From contig NW_026999407.1 in the NCBI RefSeq assembly GCF_037126465.1, forward strand, positions 1,018,000 to 1,081,999: a DNA stretch of 64,000 nucleotides, read 5' to 3'. Below the pieces are notes generated by a model that saw only the letters and a program-made list of their open reading frames with translations, made no database searches and was not told the origin of the DNA. Of this stretch, positions 1 through 11,565 are shown in pieces (positions within the stretch are counted from its first letter, which is position 1; each line of letters starts with the position of its first letter). The DNA is from Ornithodoros turicata (Eukaryota > Arthropoda > Arachnida > Ixodida > Argasidae). The position numbers and the translations under genes are program-made.

Positions 1-1571
1 TGCCTTCACCGTGGAAGGAAAGTGGCTGGGACTTGCAAATACGTCTGTGTTGTGGTTCAGCTTTGTAGTTCAGTTGTGAGAAAAAACATATCCTTTAATG
101 TGTCCTTACCATTCAATATGAGATGTGGTATACAGTTGACACGGCAGTATACACGTGTTAACAAAACAGTTTGATACACTCTAAAAACGAGTGACACGTG
201 ACTGACGCCTAAAATAGGTTTGACACTTTTGTGTGCGTGAAAGCGAGCATTGAAAAAGTATCACAGCACAAGCTTAGGCTCTGCAACGATCACAGCCGTA
301 TTTACGAGTGCTATGCGGGGTTACAACCGTTGCTGGTTACACATCTTTGGAAAAGTGAGGATTTTTTTTTTTTTTTCATTTCTTCATCTGCGAAGGGCAG
401 CGGCAGTTCGAGCAACGAACGCGCACGCGGTTAATTAGGTCAGGTTTTTCATGCGGGTTTCTACGAGTGCTCGGACGTTGACCTTGTCGCAACCCGCCGA
501 GGGATATGCTTACATGAGAATGAACACTTGGCATCTTCTGTGCCCGTCGACCATGGGTTTATCGGTGAGTTTCTAATATAATTTCCTTATGAGCGTAACC
601 GAGAGCAGAGTTACGATAATTACGTGTCTCTTCGGATAAATGTAAACGCAAATGGTTTCTATGCAGACCAAGTAATTCACTTTGTGCGCAATCGCATTTG
701 CATTAATGTGTGAAACATAACTTTATGCACTACCTTCCATATCAGTAATGTAGCTGCACCCATAGTAAACCCATGAATACCCAATAAGTCGTTAACGCGC
801 GTAAATACTTTTGAGATAGCACGTCGCACGAGTTAAGAACAGATAAACATGCGTTTGAGAAGTTTCCCTCTCTTGCGGCTTCTCCCCGGCCAGCGCGGTG
901 AGTGCGCTATGCAGGTAAAAAAGAAGGCGAAGCACACAACGTCTGCAAAACCTTGAGACTTGTCTTGCTTTTTCCGTTCCACTTTTCTTTTTCATCGGTT
1001 CCGTGTTTTCATGCAAGCTCTACTAATTTACTACGGAGAGCCACTGTCACTCCTTCTGGTGCTCGGCTTGTTCTCATCCTGTTTTCACATCAACGCTGCC
1101 ACCTAGGCAGACGTCAGTAATTATTTGCTTCATTATTCTTCCCGACATCAAATCAGGTTCCCTAATTTATTTACGCTTTGTTTTAGAAGGGCTGCACGCA
1201 ATGCCCTCACTACATGAAAACAACAAATAAATCGTGACTATGACATGTGACTACATCACAGGCTAGCCTATTGTATAGGTTTTCTTTCGTGCATCCGTTA
1301 ACGGTCATTTTGTACCTATTACCTCGCACACAATGTGACGTGCATTAACTGGTTGGGACCTTGTCCAGTTAAATGTGTATGATCCGAACATGCTACTTTA
1401 CACTAGTGTTGCTTTGAACGTCGGCGACCCATCTCTGACGTCAATAGTCAGTTCAGCACAGTTGCCATATCGTGACACTTTCGGACCTGTGACATTTCGC
1501 GCACGTGAAGCGTAACGTTTGCAAACAGAAATCCTGTACATGAAATATGGCACTCACCGAAAAAGACTGAC

Positions 1572-1765
1572 AGCGGAGAGATTTCAACCACCATTAGGGA
1601 ATAGCAAGCCTACACCGTGGCTAACCTTTCCCTTCTTTTTTTACGTTGTATTAAACATACCCCCCTCCCCTCAACCACGCATCTCTCGATTACCGTTCAA
1701 GCGCCTTGACCAATTCGACCACGCTGGCATCCGCTTTCCGACGACATGTCTGGGAGGTTGCGTCG
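1572..1765 (-). repeat. tRNA-derived SINE or tRNA pseudogene, copy A, interrupted
   Basis: Read on the minus strand this has a tRNA-like 5' part (a GTGGTCGAATTGGTCAAGG box A region) and a TCGAGAGATGCGTGG anticodon-arm-like part leading to a box B region. The parallel copy at 43137-43215 keeps box B as GGTTCAAATC. Copy A is broken at that point by a 79-bp insertion at 1592-1670. Because both duplicated copies carry it, this insertion predates the segmental duplication. Confidence 0.55.
1592..1670 (+). mobile_element. 79-bp 5'-truncated LINE tail with 8-bp TSD
   Basis: The insert is flanked by direct repeats of TCAACCAC at 1584-1591 and 1671-1678, and the duplicate at 43141-43155 has the uninterrupted site. 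Its start (TTAGGGAATAGCAAGCC, followed by GGCTAACCTTTCC) matches the 3' end of the LINE near 30490-30530 (TTTAGGAATAGCAAGCC, GCTGACCTTTCC). It is therefore a very short, 5'-truncated copy of that LINE family or a relative, read on the plus strand. Confidence 0.65.
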
Positions 1766-2140
1766 TGTTTGTCCCTTTGTATGTTCCACGCTCAGAACAA
1801 TTATTTTCCCACAAATGTTGTGACGCAACCATCAATATCACACACTTCACCGAAGTGTCACTTTTTCTATATATTTTTTTTTCACAAAAAGTGGTACTGT
1901 GTTAAGAGTGTATGATGTGCGCATTTGTCGTGACGACAAACCCAACAGATGTACTCTCAAAATACTTTTGTTCATTCATACGTGAAATGATTGACAAATA
2001 TTTGCATATAGTGCTCGTAGACGGCTAAAATGGCATTCGAACGCAGTGATACGAGCTGTGGGTGATGGAAAATCAGGGTCGATCCATTGGTGGATCCGAC
2101 GGAAATGGCATTAAAACTTGAAAACCCTTTGGGAACTCCC

Positions 2141-2378
2141 CTACACAACGCTAAAGCAAGGCAGCATCCGCAGACAAACGTGCCTTTCGGGCTTCCTCCG
2201 ATTGAGCTTGGCGGCGCCGTCTCGCAGCCTCGACCTTCGTTCGCCGCCGCTCCTTCGCACAGCTTTCATACCCCATGGCGTGCCCACGCAGATATTTCTG
2301 AACCTGTCGACCCACCACAGCAGCAGACGAGCACCGCGTCGCGCTCTCCAAATGCCCTTTCCTTCCATCTGCACTCAC
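2141..2378 (-). pseudogene. Arg/Ala-rich coding remnant, unidentified
   Basis: A short open frame on the minus strand encodes a basic, Arg/Ala/Glu-rich segment containing AARRRRQAQSEEARKARL. Such segments resemble the charged helical repeats found in some transposon-encoded and repeat proteins of arthropods, but I cannot assign a family. The stretch is more GC-rich than its surroundings and ends near a hairpin word (TAATGC-TAAC-GCATTA at 2440-2455) that recurs at 14627-14642. It lies inside the block missing from copy B, so it is probably mobile-element-derived rather than a host gene. Confidence 0.25.
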
Positions 2379-2827
2379 CGCACATGCCCGCCGCGCCTAC
2401 AGACAGACCACGCCGCGATCGTTGCGTTACGAGAACTCTAATGCTAACGCATTAAAAGAGCAGTCTAAGACCGTGAAAGGTTTCTGATCGTGATAGACTG
2501 TCCAATCACTAAATAAAGTTTTCACGCAAGAAAAATAAGCGTAGCAGAAAAATATCGCGCGCAGCAGTCGATTGGTTCTCACGAGTGCGGAGAGCTCTCT
2601 CCTACTCTTGTGGAAGACAAGTGAGAAATGACGGGCACCTCCGTCACGATGTGACGTTGTACGTTGCGTCCACTCCTAGGGCTCGCAAGTGACCTCGGCT
2701 GCGATCTGACACCGACAATTGTCAAGGTGACGGCGGGCGCCTTTCGCGCGCTTTGTTTTGCCGAGAGGCACATGCGCATCAGAAACGCTTCTCTTCTTTA
2801 TTTCTTTTTTTTTTCTTTTTACAGAAC

Positions 2828-3019
2828 ATGGCGGCGGGACATCGGTTGTCTGATCAGTCCGCCGACAGTGAACTTTCTTCGATTCTTTTCGGTTGCACGG
2901 CAAAGACACGCAGCGCAACGAAATCGGGAACTCGCGTGTGGATTCAGGTCAGCACTCCTCCAAAAGGGAATGGGGACGTGCAGGTGGAGTGCGAGTGGAA
3001 GTTGCGATCGTTGAACTAG
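2828..3019 (+). CDS. Short ORF, possible 5' coding exon of unknown function
   Basis: An ATG in a good context (AACATGGCGGCG) opens a 63-codon frame beginning MAAGHRLSDQ. It is preceded by a T-rich tract ending in CAG at 2809-2823, which could be a splice acceptor. A possible donor (CAG|GTCAGC) follows about 40 codons in, after the residues RVWIQ, and a polypyrimidine-CAG followed 13 bases later by GTGAGT occurs at 3050-3090. These signals would allow a small spliced 5' exon, but no domain is recognisable and the whole block is absent from the duplicate copy. It could equally be chance. Confidence 0.2.
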   Translation: MAAGHRLSDQSADSELSSILFGCTAKTRSATKSGTRVWIQVSTPPKGNGDVQVECEWKLRSLN

Positions 3020-3285
3020 TTCAATAAGTTGCAAACAGAAAGAACGCACTTTGTTTTTCTTGTTTTCCAGGAACGAATACGAGGTGAGTCGCGTCATATT
3101 GCATGGCTTCGCGAACAGCACGAACCGCCACCCTGCGTATCGCCTCATGTGAGACGCTGGCACTTTTCGTTAGTTGGAGACGTATATAATAAAGAAAAAA
3201 CAATGACTATAGGACACACGATCGCGTTGCTGTTATGAGCGTAATGTTTTATTGTTCGTTTTCACCTCTATTTTATGCCTCAAAC

Positions 3286-3928
3286 TAGAGCCCTGCCCGG
3301 ATGAGGTTTTTGGCATCCGCATCCGACCCGCATCTACGCACACGTTACCGCATCCGCACCATACACAACAGTTTACATCCGCATCCGATCCGCTGAGCGA
3401 AACGCACCATCCGCATCCGATCCGCAAAAATCCGCACGTTTCGAAAGACGCGTAAAGACCGCCGGAAGCATGTTGGTATAATTTCGGATGCCTCCATGCT
3501 GTCACGAAAGGACTCAGTCATGACGACAAGCAAAGGTAAACCTTTCAACAAACGCGATATCGAGAGACTTCTGGAACGCGTGGAACGCTACCTCGTCGGC
3601 GCTCGCGCGGTTCGAGACGCCTGAATGCCTCCTCTCCCGTCTTGGCGCCGTGCATGGTCAAAGACGAACCAGAGCATGCGCTCGCTGTCGGCTGTCGGCG
3701 CGCAATACAAATAAATTGCGGGTGGAAAAATGACAGCACGCGGTATATCCGCATCCGATCCGCTACCGATCCGCTGCCTTCGTATCCGCATCCGATCCGC
3801 ATCCGACCTCGAGCCATCCGAATCCGATCCGCACACCGCAGGAAGTGCTAAATTTTCATCCGAATCCGCAAGTATATTGCGGATATCCGCGGATATCCGC
3901 TTCCATCCGCGGATGGTGCAGGGCTCTA
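3286..3928. mobile_element. Non-autonomous hAT-like element with ATCCGC word array
   Basis: The element has terminal inverted repeats beginning TAGAGCCCTGC and an exact 8-bp target duplication CCTCAAAC at 3278-3285 and 3929-3936. An 8-bp duplication is the hAT signature. It is 643 bp long with no transposase frame. Both flanks of the interior are filled with degenerate copies of CATCCGCATCCGATCCGC-like words and the central part (about 3480-3720) is ordinary sequence. Repeated reading frames rich in Arg-Ile-Arg-Ser arise only from the word array. Confidence 0.85.
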
Positions 3929-4224
3929 CCTCAAACCAACAGAACATACTGAGCGGCTGTCAACAAGGAGCATGCCGCGCCCGAAGCAGACGAATTTTCC
4001 GTAGCCAATGAGAGCACTTTTAACGTTTGACGTCACAGTCAATGAGGAGTGGCTCGTGGCTCGAGCGCGCGAGCTTCGCGTCACGGGAGCGATTTTATAA
4101 ATCGAATTGCGTCGTAACAAAACATTGTTCTGCCGAAATATTTTACGACAATGATTTTTACACGCTGCTTGACAAATTAAGAACGGTTTTCAGCCATTCA
4201 AATTTCCTTTCCATGCTCCTTTAA

Positions 4225-4757
4225 TAAGCACGTTGTTAATGGAAGAGTCGCCGAGGCTGTTCTTCTTCTGGATATATTATTATGCATGTTCGCCCCGCTC
4301 CTTCCAGCACTCCATACGTCCACTTCTGTACGGCCCTCATAGCCGCAGTTGCTTCGCGACACGAACACGAAATTAAAATAGTTTGCATATTGTTAACAAT
4401 ATTGTCAAATATCATATTATTAGTCATAGATAAATAAGCAACAAGACCCGTAACACGAAATAAGTAGTCTTTCTTCACGGAATCTACAGAATATATGCAT
4501 CAATTCTAATACGTTTCTAGTTGCTTCGCGGCGCTAACACGGAATTTAAAAAAAAAATACGTTTCTCCTTTTCTTGGAGTATCACGTGAGAACAGGCAGG
4601 CGTTTCAGCTTTTCTGCTGCGGGTTGCTTGCATTGTCTCTCTTAGCCTTAGAAAGTCAAGGGACGGAGGGTGCAGCATTTTTAGTAGCCTCATTTTTTCC
4701 CTGATTCATATATCTATCCTACTGATGCATGGTGCGCTGACACCTGACAGCTGTCTA
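4225..4757. other. Non-coding, part of duplication copy A
   Basis: No gene is seen. 4228-4320 matches 43896-43985, and 4600-4640 matches 44640-44680 in copy B. The rest is AT-rich unique-looking sequence. Confidence 0.6.
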
Positions 4758-4758
4758 C

Positions 4759-4990
4759 CGGGTGTTTCACGGAAATCCCCTAGCTGAATATATCAGAAAC
4801 GGCTGACGCTGTGAAAAACTTTATTTTTCGTAAACATCCTCGAGACATCGGCCAACAGTGGTTGGCTCATTAATTAAATAATACTTAACTTTTTTGTTTT
4901 ACTTCGAATGCTTTCGGCACGTGTATAGTGAGCGGGAACTTCAGCGAAAAATATTCCAGAAAAAAAAAAGGCTCGCGTCCTCACTTAATG
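4759..4990. mobile_element. Fragment of a TA-target terminal-repeat element
   Basis: TA followed by CCGGGTGTTTCACGG resembles the CAGGGTGTTT ends of the foldback elements at 21546, 22469 and 27191. The following sequence (nested AATTAAATAATACTTAAC) is typical of such elements, but I could not find the opposite end, so it is likely truncated. Confidence 0.35.
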
Positions 4991-5049
4991 ATATTTTTTG
5001 TAATTAATTTGTTCATATTTCTTGCACGGAGTAGCGCAGCAATGCGTTT

Positions 5050-6010
5050 TTCGTTCAGCTATCCGGCTCCCAATTCCGAGCCCATCCGGATAGTCCACAC
5101 ACGGGGTTAACGGAACATTGGGAATATCCGCAAGAGACGGCTAGGTCTGCCTGTGTCGTATCCACAACACCGTTGAGAATGTTTCACAGCACTTCAACAT
5201 CGCGCACAATCATGGATTTTCTCAGCACCCCCACCGCATCCCCCTAATACCCCCAAATGTCTTGTAACCCCACTCCCCCAAAAAAAGAGAACGACCAGAA
5301 AGGCCAACAACGCGACAAAAGTGCATGTACCCGTTGTTACCCGCTGATACCCGCGCCGTTTTGCCGTTTTGCGCCGTTGCGCGGTTTCAGTATCGCCGCG
5401 GGTTGAGTGTAACGTGTGGAAATATCCGTAATCTGTCCGCAGGTGATGCAGGTGAATCCGGATTACCCACATCCAGTAAACGGACCTTTCGCAAGCCTGA
5501 CTTACTGATTAATTTTGGCGTTTTTTTTTCTTTTTTTTTTTGCAACTTTCATCGAGAAAACTAACTGGAAAAGTAAGCTTTACTCACATATCCCATGATC
5601 ATTGGATCTTTCACCCGAGTACCTGTAGCTTGCACTTAAGTAGCTGACAAATTCGACATGGAACATTAAGCGAAGAAGCACTCGTTCGTGGAAATTCCTC
5701 TCGTTGCTTTCAACTCAACTCTCTCTGGCATCATACTTGCTGTTCATCACAATATCGTGATCAGATTGCCGTTACTATATCAGTCGTTGTCCCACGCAGA
5801 CTCTCAAAACAGAACATGACACGCTCTGATATCGTTCTCTTTTCTCATCCGTTTCGTAGTTCTTTTTATTTGCGAGAAGACATTCAGTTGCGTTGCAGAT
5901 AGCGGGTACAATTCCGGTGTACCCGCACAGCGTCCGTGGATAGCGTGGGTACACCCGCCTCACACGTCGCGGGTCACATATGCGTGTGCTGTGTGGGTGC
6001 GGATACGAAT
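5050..6010. other. Word-biased stretch (ACCCGC / ATCCGG)
   Basis: Two clusters, about 5055-5480 and 5890-6005, are enriched in related words such as TACCCGC, GGGTACACCCGC, TATCCG and ATCCGG. They resemble the ATCCGC-filled hAT element at 3286 in style but not in exact word. No matching terminal repeats were found. The segment between them (5803-5905) belongs to the duplicated backbone. Confidence 0.35.
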
Positions 6011-8471
6011 TTCCTTGTCCGTGTCAGTTTTACAAGCCCGTAGATAGACAGTTATGTTTGCTTCATAGGTTTTACCATAATCATTATTTTCCCAAAAAAT
6101 TCCATGATTCCGGGGCGTGTCATATCGTCACGTTTGGATCACCGTAATAAATGCAAAATATATATCTATTAGACTTGCTCTTATTTCATGCCTCCTATTT
6201 TTCCAGATACATCTCTCACATGGAATAGATTTCCGTCTTAAGGATTCTACATTTTTTTAGTACTCATTTATATTATAAAATTTAAGGTAGGACTGCTAGG
6301 TCAAGAAAAACAGACGAAGGTGGGGGAGGGAGAGACTAAAAATACTAGGAGAGAAGGGGAAGGAGGTTAGTTTGGTCTGCGCATGCGCTCTTGAACCAAG
6401 CTTGTTCCCGCGCTGTTGATCTTTACCGCTGTGAGTGGCTCCTGGAGATCACAAGGTTTGGGAGGCCGCCATTTTCCCTAGACCATTGCGTCTATGGGAG
6501 CCTCTGGTGTCTGTATAAGCGGGGTTATTTTTTACTTGACCCCATCTATCTCAGGAACCAACTGTCTGATGAGCTTCACACTTTGCTCCGAGGTGTCTTT
6601 ACGTGTCCGCTTTATTTCGCTCAGGTATTGTCTCGATTGGGAGACGCATTGAAGACACACACACACAAATAATAATAATAATTGGGGGTTTACGTAGCGA
6701 GACAACTGAGATCCAAAAAAAATCGTCTCTTCATGCCTGGAAGGTGAGGACTCACCAAAAGGACGCGAATTCCTGCGTTTTTCTTTTCTTTTTTTTTTTT
6801 TCAAGAGTGCAGACGCAGTGCGGTTTTCATAATCTACTATGTCAAAATAAGTTTGCGGTCTATTTGTCAATTTAACTAGGCAGGTTTGTACACAATTTGG
6901 ACTATCTGGGTTTTTGCTGTTTTCGAGGAAAAAAATTTATTTGGGTAAAGACAGGCACGTGGCGCAACGTGACGGGTTTCATTCGGAGAGGCGTAAGCCA
7001 ACAATTAAGTAGCATTATGCTTGTTCCTGAGATACTTATTTTTTCACTCATCGTCTGCAGGGTTGTTTCTAACACCCGAGAGACAAACATAGTTTGCGAA
7101 GCGAAATATAAGGATGAGAAAAGAAGAGCGATCCACGCGATGAAACTCATCATCTCACAATAAAGTTGTTGTTGCCGCTTCGTAGATCATACGGTACAAG
7201 AGATACAACTGACCATCTCACAACAGCGCTATCGTAACTGTCTCAACACTGTTCTAGCTTCTTTTCCGCACGCACGTGCAATCTGATGGGTACTGCTCCG
7301 CTCGCAATAGGTCATCGGTACTAGCTAAGAATCGTGGGGAAAGGGTCGACTTCCGTGTCTAAACTAGCAGACGACGCACACTATTGGTGCTGAAGGTGGA
7401 CGTGCCTGGCTCCAGAAACATGTTTAGAAAGCGGTGAAGCGCGACTGTCAGAGCCTGACTAATAGACTGTGTTTTTCTGTGTGTGTGTACATAAACTAAT
7501 TTCCGACGGTAAGCAGGCAGTAATGTAACATTGAGTATAACGGCTGCAATAAGCAATACCTCGCATTGGGAATAATCAGGCCTTCACAACAGCCATCCAT
7601 GCTACTTCTGAAGCGTCTAAGGAGGCAATTTTAAACACGCAGCGATCACAAAGCATCTTGCCTATGGGAACCCGTGAGGCGCTTGACACGGAAGCGAGGA
7701 CACTGACGTCATTTCCGCACGAAATTATCGGTGACCTAAACCGTGAGATGAAGCGGCATTTGGAAGCGAACGTCACGCTGTGCTGTCGAACGAGATTGTT
7801 CGTCCTGCGAAGCATCGTTTCCAATCCATTTAGTTCCTTCGCACCCATTATGAGAGCATGCGGTAAAAAGCTGGTGATAAGGAGATGGAGCACGCTCTGT
7901 GAGTCAGCAACTTGATAGCGATCTTGTTCCCTGCGAGGTGTACCTCTGTACGTCGCAGCCAAGTCGGAGCACGGCGTTCATTGGACAAAGAGATGGTGTA
8001 TATCCAATAGAAGGATCATATACACCATCTCGGTTCATCATATACACGCCGGTTCGTCACCACCACCACCACCTCCATTAGTTTCCTCAAACGATTTGGG
8101 CGCGTTTGGAGTGACGTACGTGTCTCTTGAAAGACAAGTAAGCTTTCATCACGTACGAAGCGACAGATGAATCCCGTTCCATTTGCATTACTGAATTTCG
8201 TCCCGCGTGGAGTAATTTTTGCGCTTGAGTGCCCCTTTAAATATGCTGTGCTGAGTGTTCGGCGCACGTTGTGGGACACTCGGGTGGGCAGAACCGACCG
8301 CACCGTTGTCGCTCATCAACATGGTTGTCTCGCGACATAAAACCGCCAATTATCATTATCAGTATCAAGTAGATAAACAATAACTAGCTAGGCATGTACA
8401 GTGCCGGACAAAACTTTACGGAACACGCTTGAGCGCATTAGTAGTACTTTGGGGAGGGTTCCGAGAGTTCG
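6011..8471. other. No gene seen
   Basis: 6805-7160 is duplicated backbone. 7991-8030 holds an inverted repeat with 13-nt arms (AGATGGTGTATAT). The 128-codon frame on the minus strand at 7576-7962 has no recognisable domain and no repeat support, so I do not call it a gene. Confidence 0.5.
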
Positions 8472-9250
8472 GAGAGCCAGTATTAAAAGGGGGTATGGCC
8501 ATTAGGAAGACCATGTGGAGGCGCTAAAAAAGCGGCTAGACCTGTCAATCAAACTTGTGCGCATTTCATTGGTTACCGTTTTCCATGGGAGCTGCCATGA
8601 CACCAAATTTTCTACACAATGGAGGATGGTGCTCGGAACGGCGAAGCGGAGATTTCGTCACAAAAAAATTTTCACAGACTACTTTAATTTCATACTGCGA
8701 GTATGTATCCTCATATACGCAAAATCTGCTTCAGCATTCGCTCCGCCATCATTATTTACGCGAAAATGGGACGCTTCGTCGCTAACGTTAGGCCTACTTA
8801 GGACGGTGTTCCCAAGAAAATAGCATGAAGGACGACCCTTATACGTAGGGTTTTGCATTATGTAATTGAATTTTATTTATACATACATCTTTGCCCATTT
8901 TTGATTCGATCTACTTACATTACGCGATTTAAAACTTCATACCGGCGGTCGTCATCGTCATTTCTGCAGTTCTGAGTTTTCCCAACATGCCTCTCTCCGT
9001 GCAGACGGAGTTGATAAAAGTAGGCGCGTTTTCGTCTGTCACCAGGGGTATCCGTTTCAATCCAATCAATCCAGTTTCTCCAAAATGGTGGCGCCCAGGG
9101 AATAAGGGTGGGGTGTAAGCACTGGATGGATGTAATAATAGACAACTGTATTTTGACCTGTGATTGGCTAGATACCTCAAAAAGTGTGTGGAGCCTCAGG
9201 TAGAGGCAGGTCCCATTAATGGCCAGACTTCCTTCTAATATTGGGCACTG
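8472..9250 (-). mobile_element. Diverged relative of the CAGAGCC hAT element
   Basis: The left end (GAGAGCCAGTATTAAAAGGG, then TATGGCCATT) and the right end (AATGGCCAGACTTCC, then TAATATTGGGCACTG) are diverged forms of the terminal repeats of 45891-46992 and 56045-56858. Internal matches such as TTTCGTCACAAAAAA..TTTTCACAGACTACTTTAAT appear as the reverse complement of those copies, so this copy is in the opposite orientation. No clean 8-bp duplication is visible at its borders, which fits its greater age. Confidence 0.65.
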
Positions 9251-10154
9251 GCCAGCTACCCCAGACTGGCTGACATGGTGTGCTCGGTCTCATGGCCAGA
9301 AGATACCCAGGACATTAACCTTGGCTTCTGACACTAATCTGATATGACGGCGTCCCCATAGCAGGAGAGATATGACAGTGCTGCCTAAATAGAGAGTTTT
9401 TGTGGATCGTTTTACATGCGCTATGATGAGGCGTCTGGCGCAGCAAAGATGTGATTGATGTTGCCTGCTTCGTCGCATGAACGGGAATGTCTAGAATTGT
9501 ATGAAGGAAAACGCGACCAAAAGGAACATCCAGTACAAGTCAAGTATGCGTGATGTAGATACAGGAGACGCAACTCGGAAAGACATGATAATGTCCGTAC
9601 AGCATTGGGATTCTTGAATCCACATAAAAGAAAACGTCAGACGGTGCGTTATGAGTGTTTTCCATTTTTCGAATTGATAGGTCTGCTGGATAACTGCTAA
9701 CGGAACAGTCTTTAGGGGAGGGGAAGGGGTAACTGAGTGCGTTCTTATCTTGCAGATAGACCACTACTTCCATATTCCATCGATTATTATTCAATTCACT
9801 TCATTTCATTTCACCGGTCAGGTGTGGGGCTCGGGCAAAAAGCGGGAAAATACAGTCCCCATACAGAGTACAATCAGTATACAATGACGAAACTAGACTA
9901 TGTCTCCAGAATTCCTAATTCATGTCGTTATATGCTAAATAAACAAACCGGTGGATGCTAATGCGAATGCCAAGTGAACATCAGAATAACTTAAACACAA
10001 ATACTGACATGAAGTACATAGCTGTCAGAAAAAAAGGAACATTACATGCAATAGTAAATCCGTCCGACTGAGGTTCTTCATTAAAAACAGTTCAGCATAC
10101 CACAACAATACTCATCGGAGATGGATGCATTTTGTGGGAGTAAAATGATCTTAC
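9251..10154. other. No gene seen; possible 3' side of a minus-strand gene intron
   Basis: This lies immediately downstream (minus sense) of exon 2 of the secreted-protein gene. No Kunitz cysteine pattern or other recognisable exon is seen. An ATTCAATTCACTTCATTTC tract near 9788-9812 resembles LINE tails. Confidence 0.5.
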
Positions 10155-10318
10155 CCGGTTCAGCACTTCTACGGCTGACTGGGGAAGCAGGGAGCCCTGC
10201 GTCGGTTACAGCCACTGCAACAGAGTTATTACAACATCGTAAATATTTCCACATATTTGACGCACGTCGACATATACTCACATGCAACGACGAGGAGTAA
10301 AAGGAGAAAGACCTTCAT
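10155..10318 (-). CDS. Secreted-protein gene, first two coding exons (signal peptide)
   Basis: Exon 1 (10282-10318) starts with ATG and encodes MKVFLLLLLVVA, then one base of a split codon before a consensus donor (CAT|GTGAGT). The intron is only 67 bp and ends in a good acceptor (CTCTGTTGCAG). Exon 2 (10155-10214) completes the codon (Leu) and encodes AVTDAGLPASPVSRRSAEP, ending in phase 1 before CCGG|GTAAGAT. The joined start is a classic secretory signal with a likely cleavage after the TDA, followed by a short Pro/Ser spacer. The phase-1 end matches the phase-1 acceptors of the Kunitz exons elsewhere in the window, so a Kunitz or similar small secreted inhibitor is a reasonable guess. However, the other Kunitz exons lie upstream on this strand and cannot be its 3' exons. 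The rest of the gene must be to the left, probably outside the window. Confidence 0.8.
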
Positions 10319-11265
10319 GATTTGTTGATGCTCTTCACCGTGTCAGCTACAGTGCATATTAGAAAGATGGAGATGCTTGTTATCACCAGAACTGTAAAAG
10401 ATGGTTGTTCACAAACGTTTCTCTCTTGTTTCCACAGGACACTATTTCAATTATTGCAAATCGAGGGCACACAACACGTTATTCCAGGAACACAGGAGAA
10501 AACATATTTTTGGAAGAAGGTTTCTTCGCTGACTTGGGAGCAAAGGTGCTACAGAGGAGGCCCGCATTTATTTATTTATAATTCTACCGCCATGTCGAGA
10601 GTGCCGCAGAAGGTGTGGATGTTTAGAAAAATACCCTACGTATCATAAGGTATGCCGGATGCGACTGCAGGATGCAAGATATAATTAAGCGACCAGACAG
10701 CGGCTCACGAGACATGTGGGAATAAATGCCGCGGCCAAATATCTTTGGTTTCAGAGTTTTCTCGTAATCATATCATTATGTAGTGTAAAGTAAAGAAATG
10801 AAGGTGCAACTTATTCCTGCAACAGATAGTCCAAGTAAAGGCCCACTACGTAGCGTGCAAAACACAGCCCATCTGTAGCAGTCACACGTTATGCACGTCG
10901 CATCATAGCTTCGACGAACACGGAGTGACAAAAGACACACACCGAGCAGCTCAAACTAACAAATGACACACAACGAAAACTGTGCAACGAGAGAAGGAAA
11001 GTCACCAAAGTGGCTTAGGGAAACAGGTCAGCTATGCAGAATCTTAGAAGTGGTCAAAAGAAGATTCCCGCGTAGCGAGGTTGGTTTATGCACTTGACTG
11101 GCGCTTGACTCGCGTTTATGCCTCCACTCCCAATGTGAGAGGGCGAAGGAACACAAGTGACGCTATCGGAACTACCCTTATCTTGGGTTGCATTTTCTGT
11201 TTTCTTTTAATCTTTTTCCAGGACACAAGGGGCGATAGTGTGCTCTTTCACCCTCTCACATTACG
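10319..11265. other. No gene seen
   Basis: This is the upstream region of the minus-strand secreted gene. No reliable TATA or initiator could be chosen. An A/T-rich tract with ATTTATTTATTTAT lies at 10566-10580. Confidence 0.4.
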
Positions 11266-11565
11266 GGTGAGGGAAAGATGCGACTCCGAAGATGCGCAAT
11301 GAACAAAATAAAGAAAAAAATTGTGTTCCTTCACGAATTTTTTGCGGATGATGTATTGAATAGATTTTTGTTCTGAAAATGGATACGGTATCAGGTGACC
11401 AAAGGGACCAGATGTTCCCATTGGGACAACTTGGTAGCTTTTCTAATTAAAAAGTTAATTGTTGAAAGGTAATTAGGACATTGCCTCTATATATTGCAAC
11501 TGACTTGATCTCAAAAAAAGTGATATAATATCTGTTCGCATTTAGCTGGGACACCCTGTAATAGC
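11266..11565. mobile_element. TA-target element, family shared with 14744 and 53172
   Basis: The right end reads TTAGCTGGGACACCCTG followed by TA. The interior (GTTCCTTCACGAATTTTTTGCGG, then GGTATCAGGTGACC and AGATGTTCCCATTGGGA) matches the reverse complement of 14880-15090 and the direct strand of 53172-53400. It is a non-autonomous repeat family; the left end is not clearly defined. Confidence 0.65.

Larger units (their letters stand above)
2069..4224. mobile_element. Composite insertion present in copy A, absent in copy B
   Basis: Copy A carries about 2.15 kb between 2069 and 4224 that is missing from copy B at 43887-43895. The right boundary reads TTTCCATGCTCCTTTAA, and the empty copy has a TTAA at the matching place, suggesting a TTAA-target element. 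A similar end is seen at 32990-33013 and, inverted, at 32086-32105. I cannot see a matching left terminal repeat near 2069, so the left side may be deleted or made of several insertions. The block contains a GC-rich stretch, a short ORF at 2828-3019 and a hAT-like element at 3286-3928. Confidence 0.5.
1..7165 (+). repeat. Segmental duplication, copy A
   Basis: This stretch aligns collinearly and in direct orientation with 41354-47590, interrupted by insertions in either copy. Matching anchors by eye are 1-1560 with 41354-43120, 1679-1765 with 43153-43235, 1985-2065 with 43805-43885, 4228-4320 with 43896-43985, 5803-5905 with 45215-45315, and 6805-7160 with 45320-45508 plus 47450-47580. Identity looks high but with many substitutions and small indels, so the event is not recent. 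The left end is cut by the window. No intact gene is seen in it. Copy B starts about 400 bp from a Kunitz exon, so the corresponding exon of copy A would lie just outside the left edge (inference). Confidence 0.85.

Noticed and set aside
3050..3092. 13-base micro-exon between a polypyrimidine-CAG and GTGAGT
   Set aside because: Signals alone are common by chance at this length, and the block is absent from the duplicate copy.
7576..7962. 128-codon frame on the minus strand
   Set aside because: Protein-like composition but no family and no supporting signals; too weak to call.
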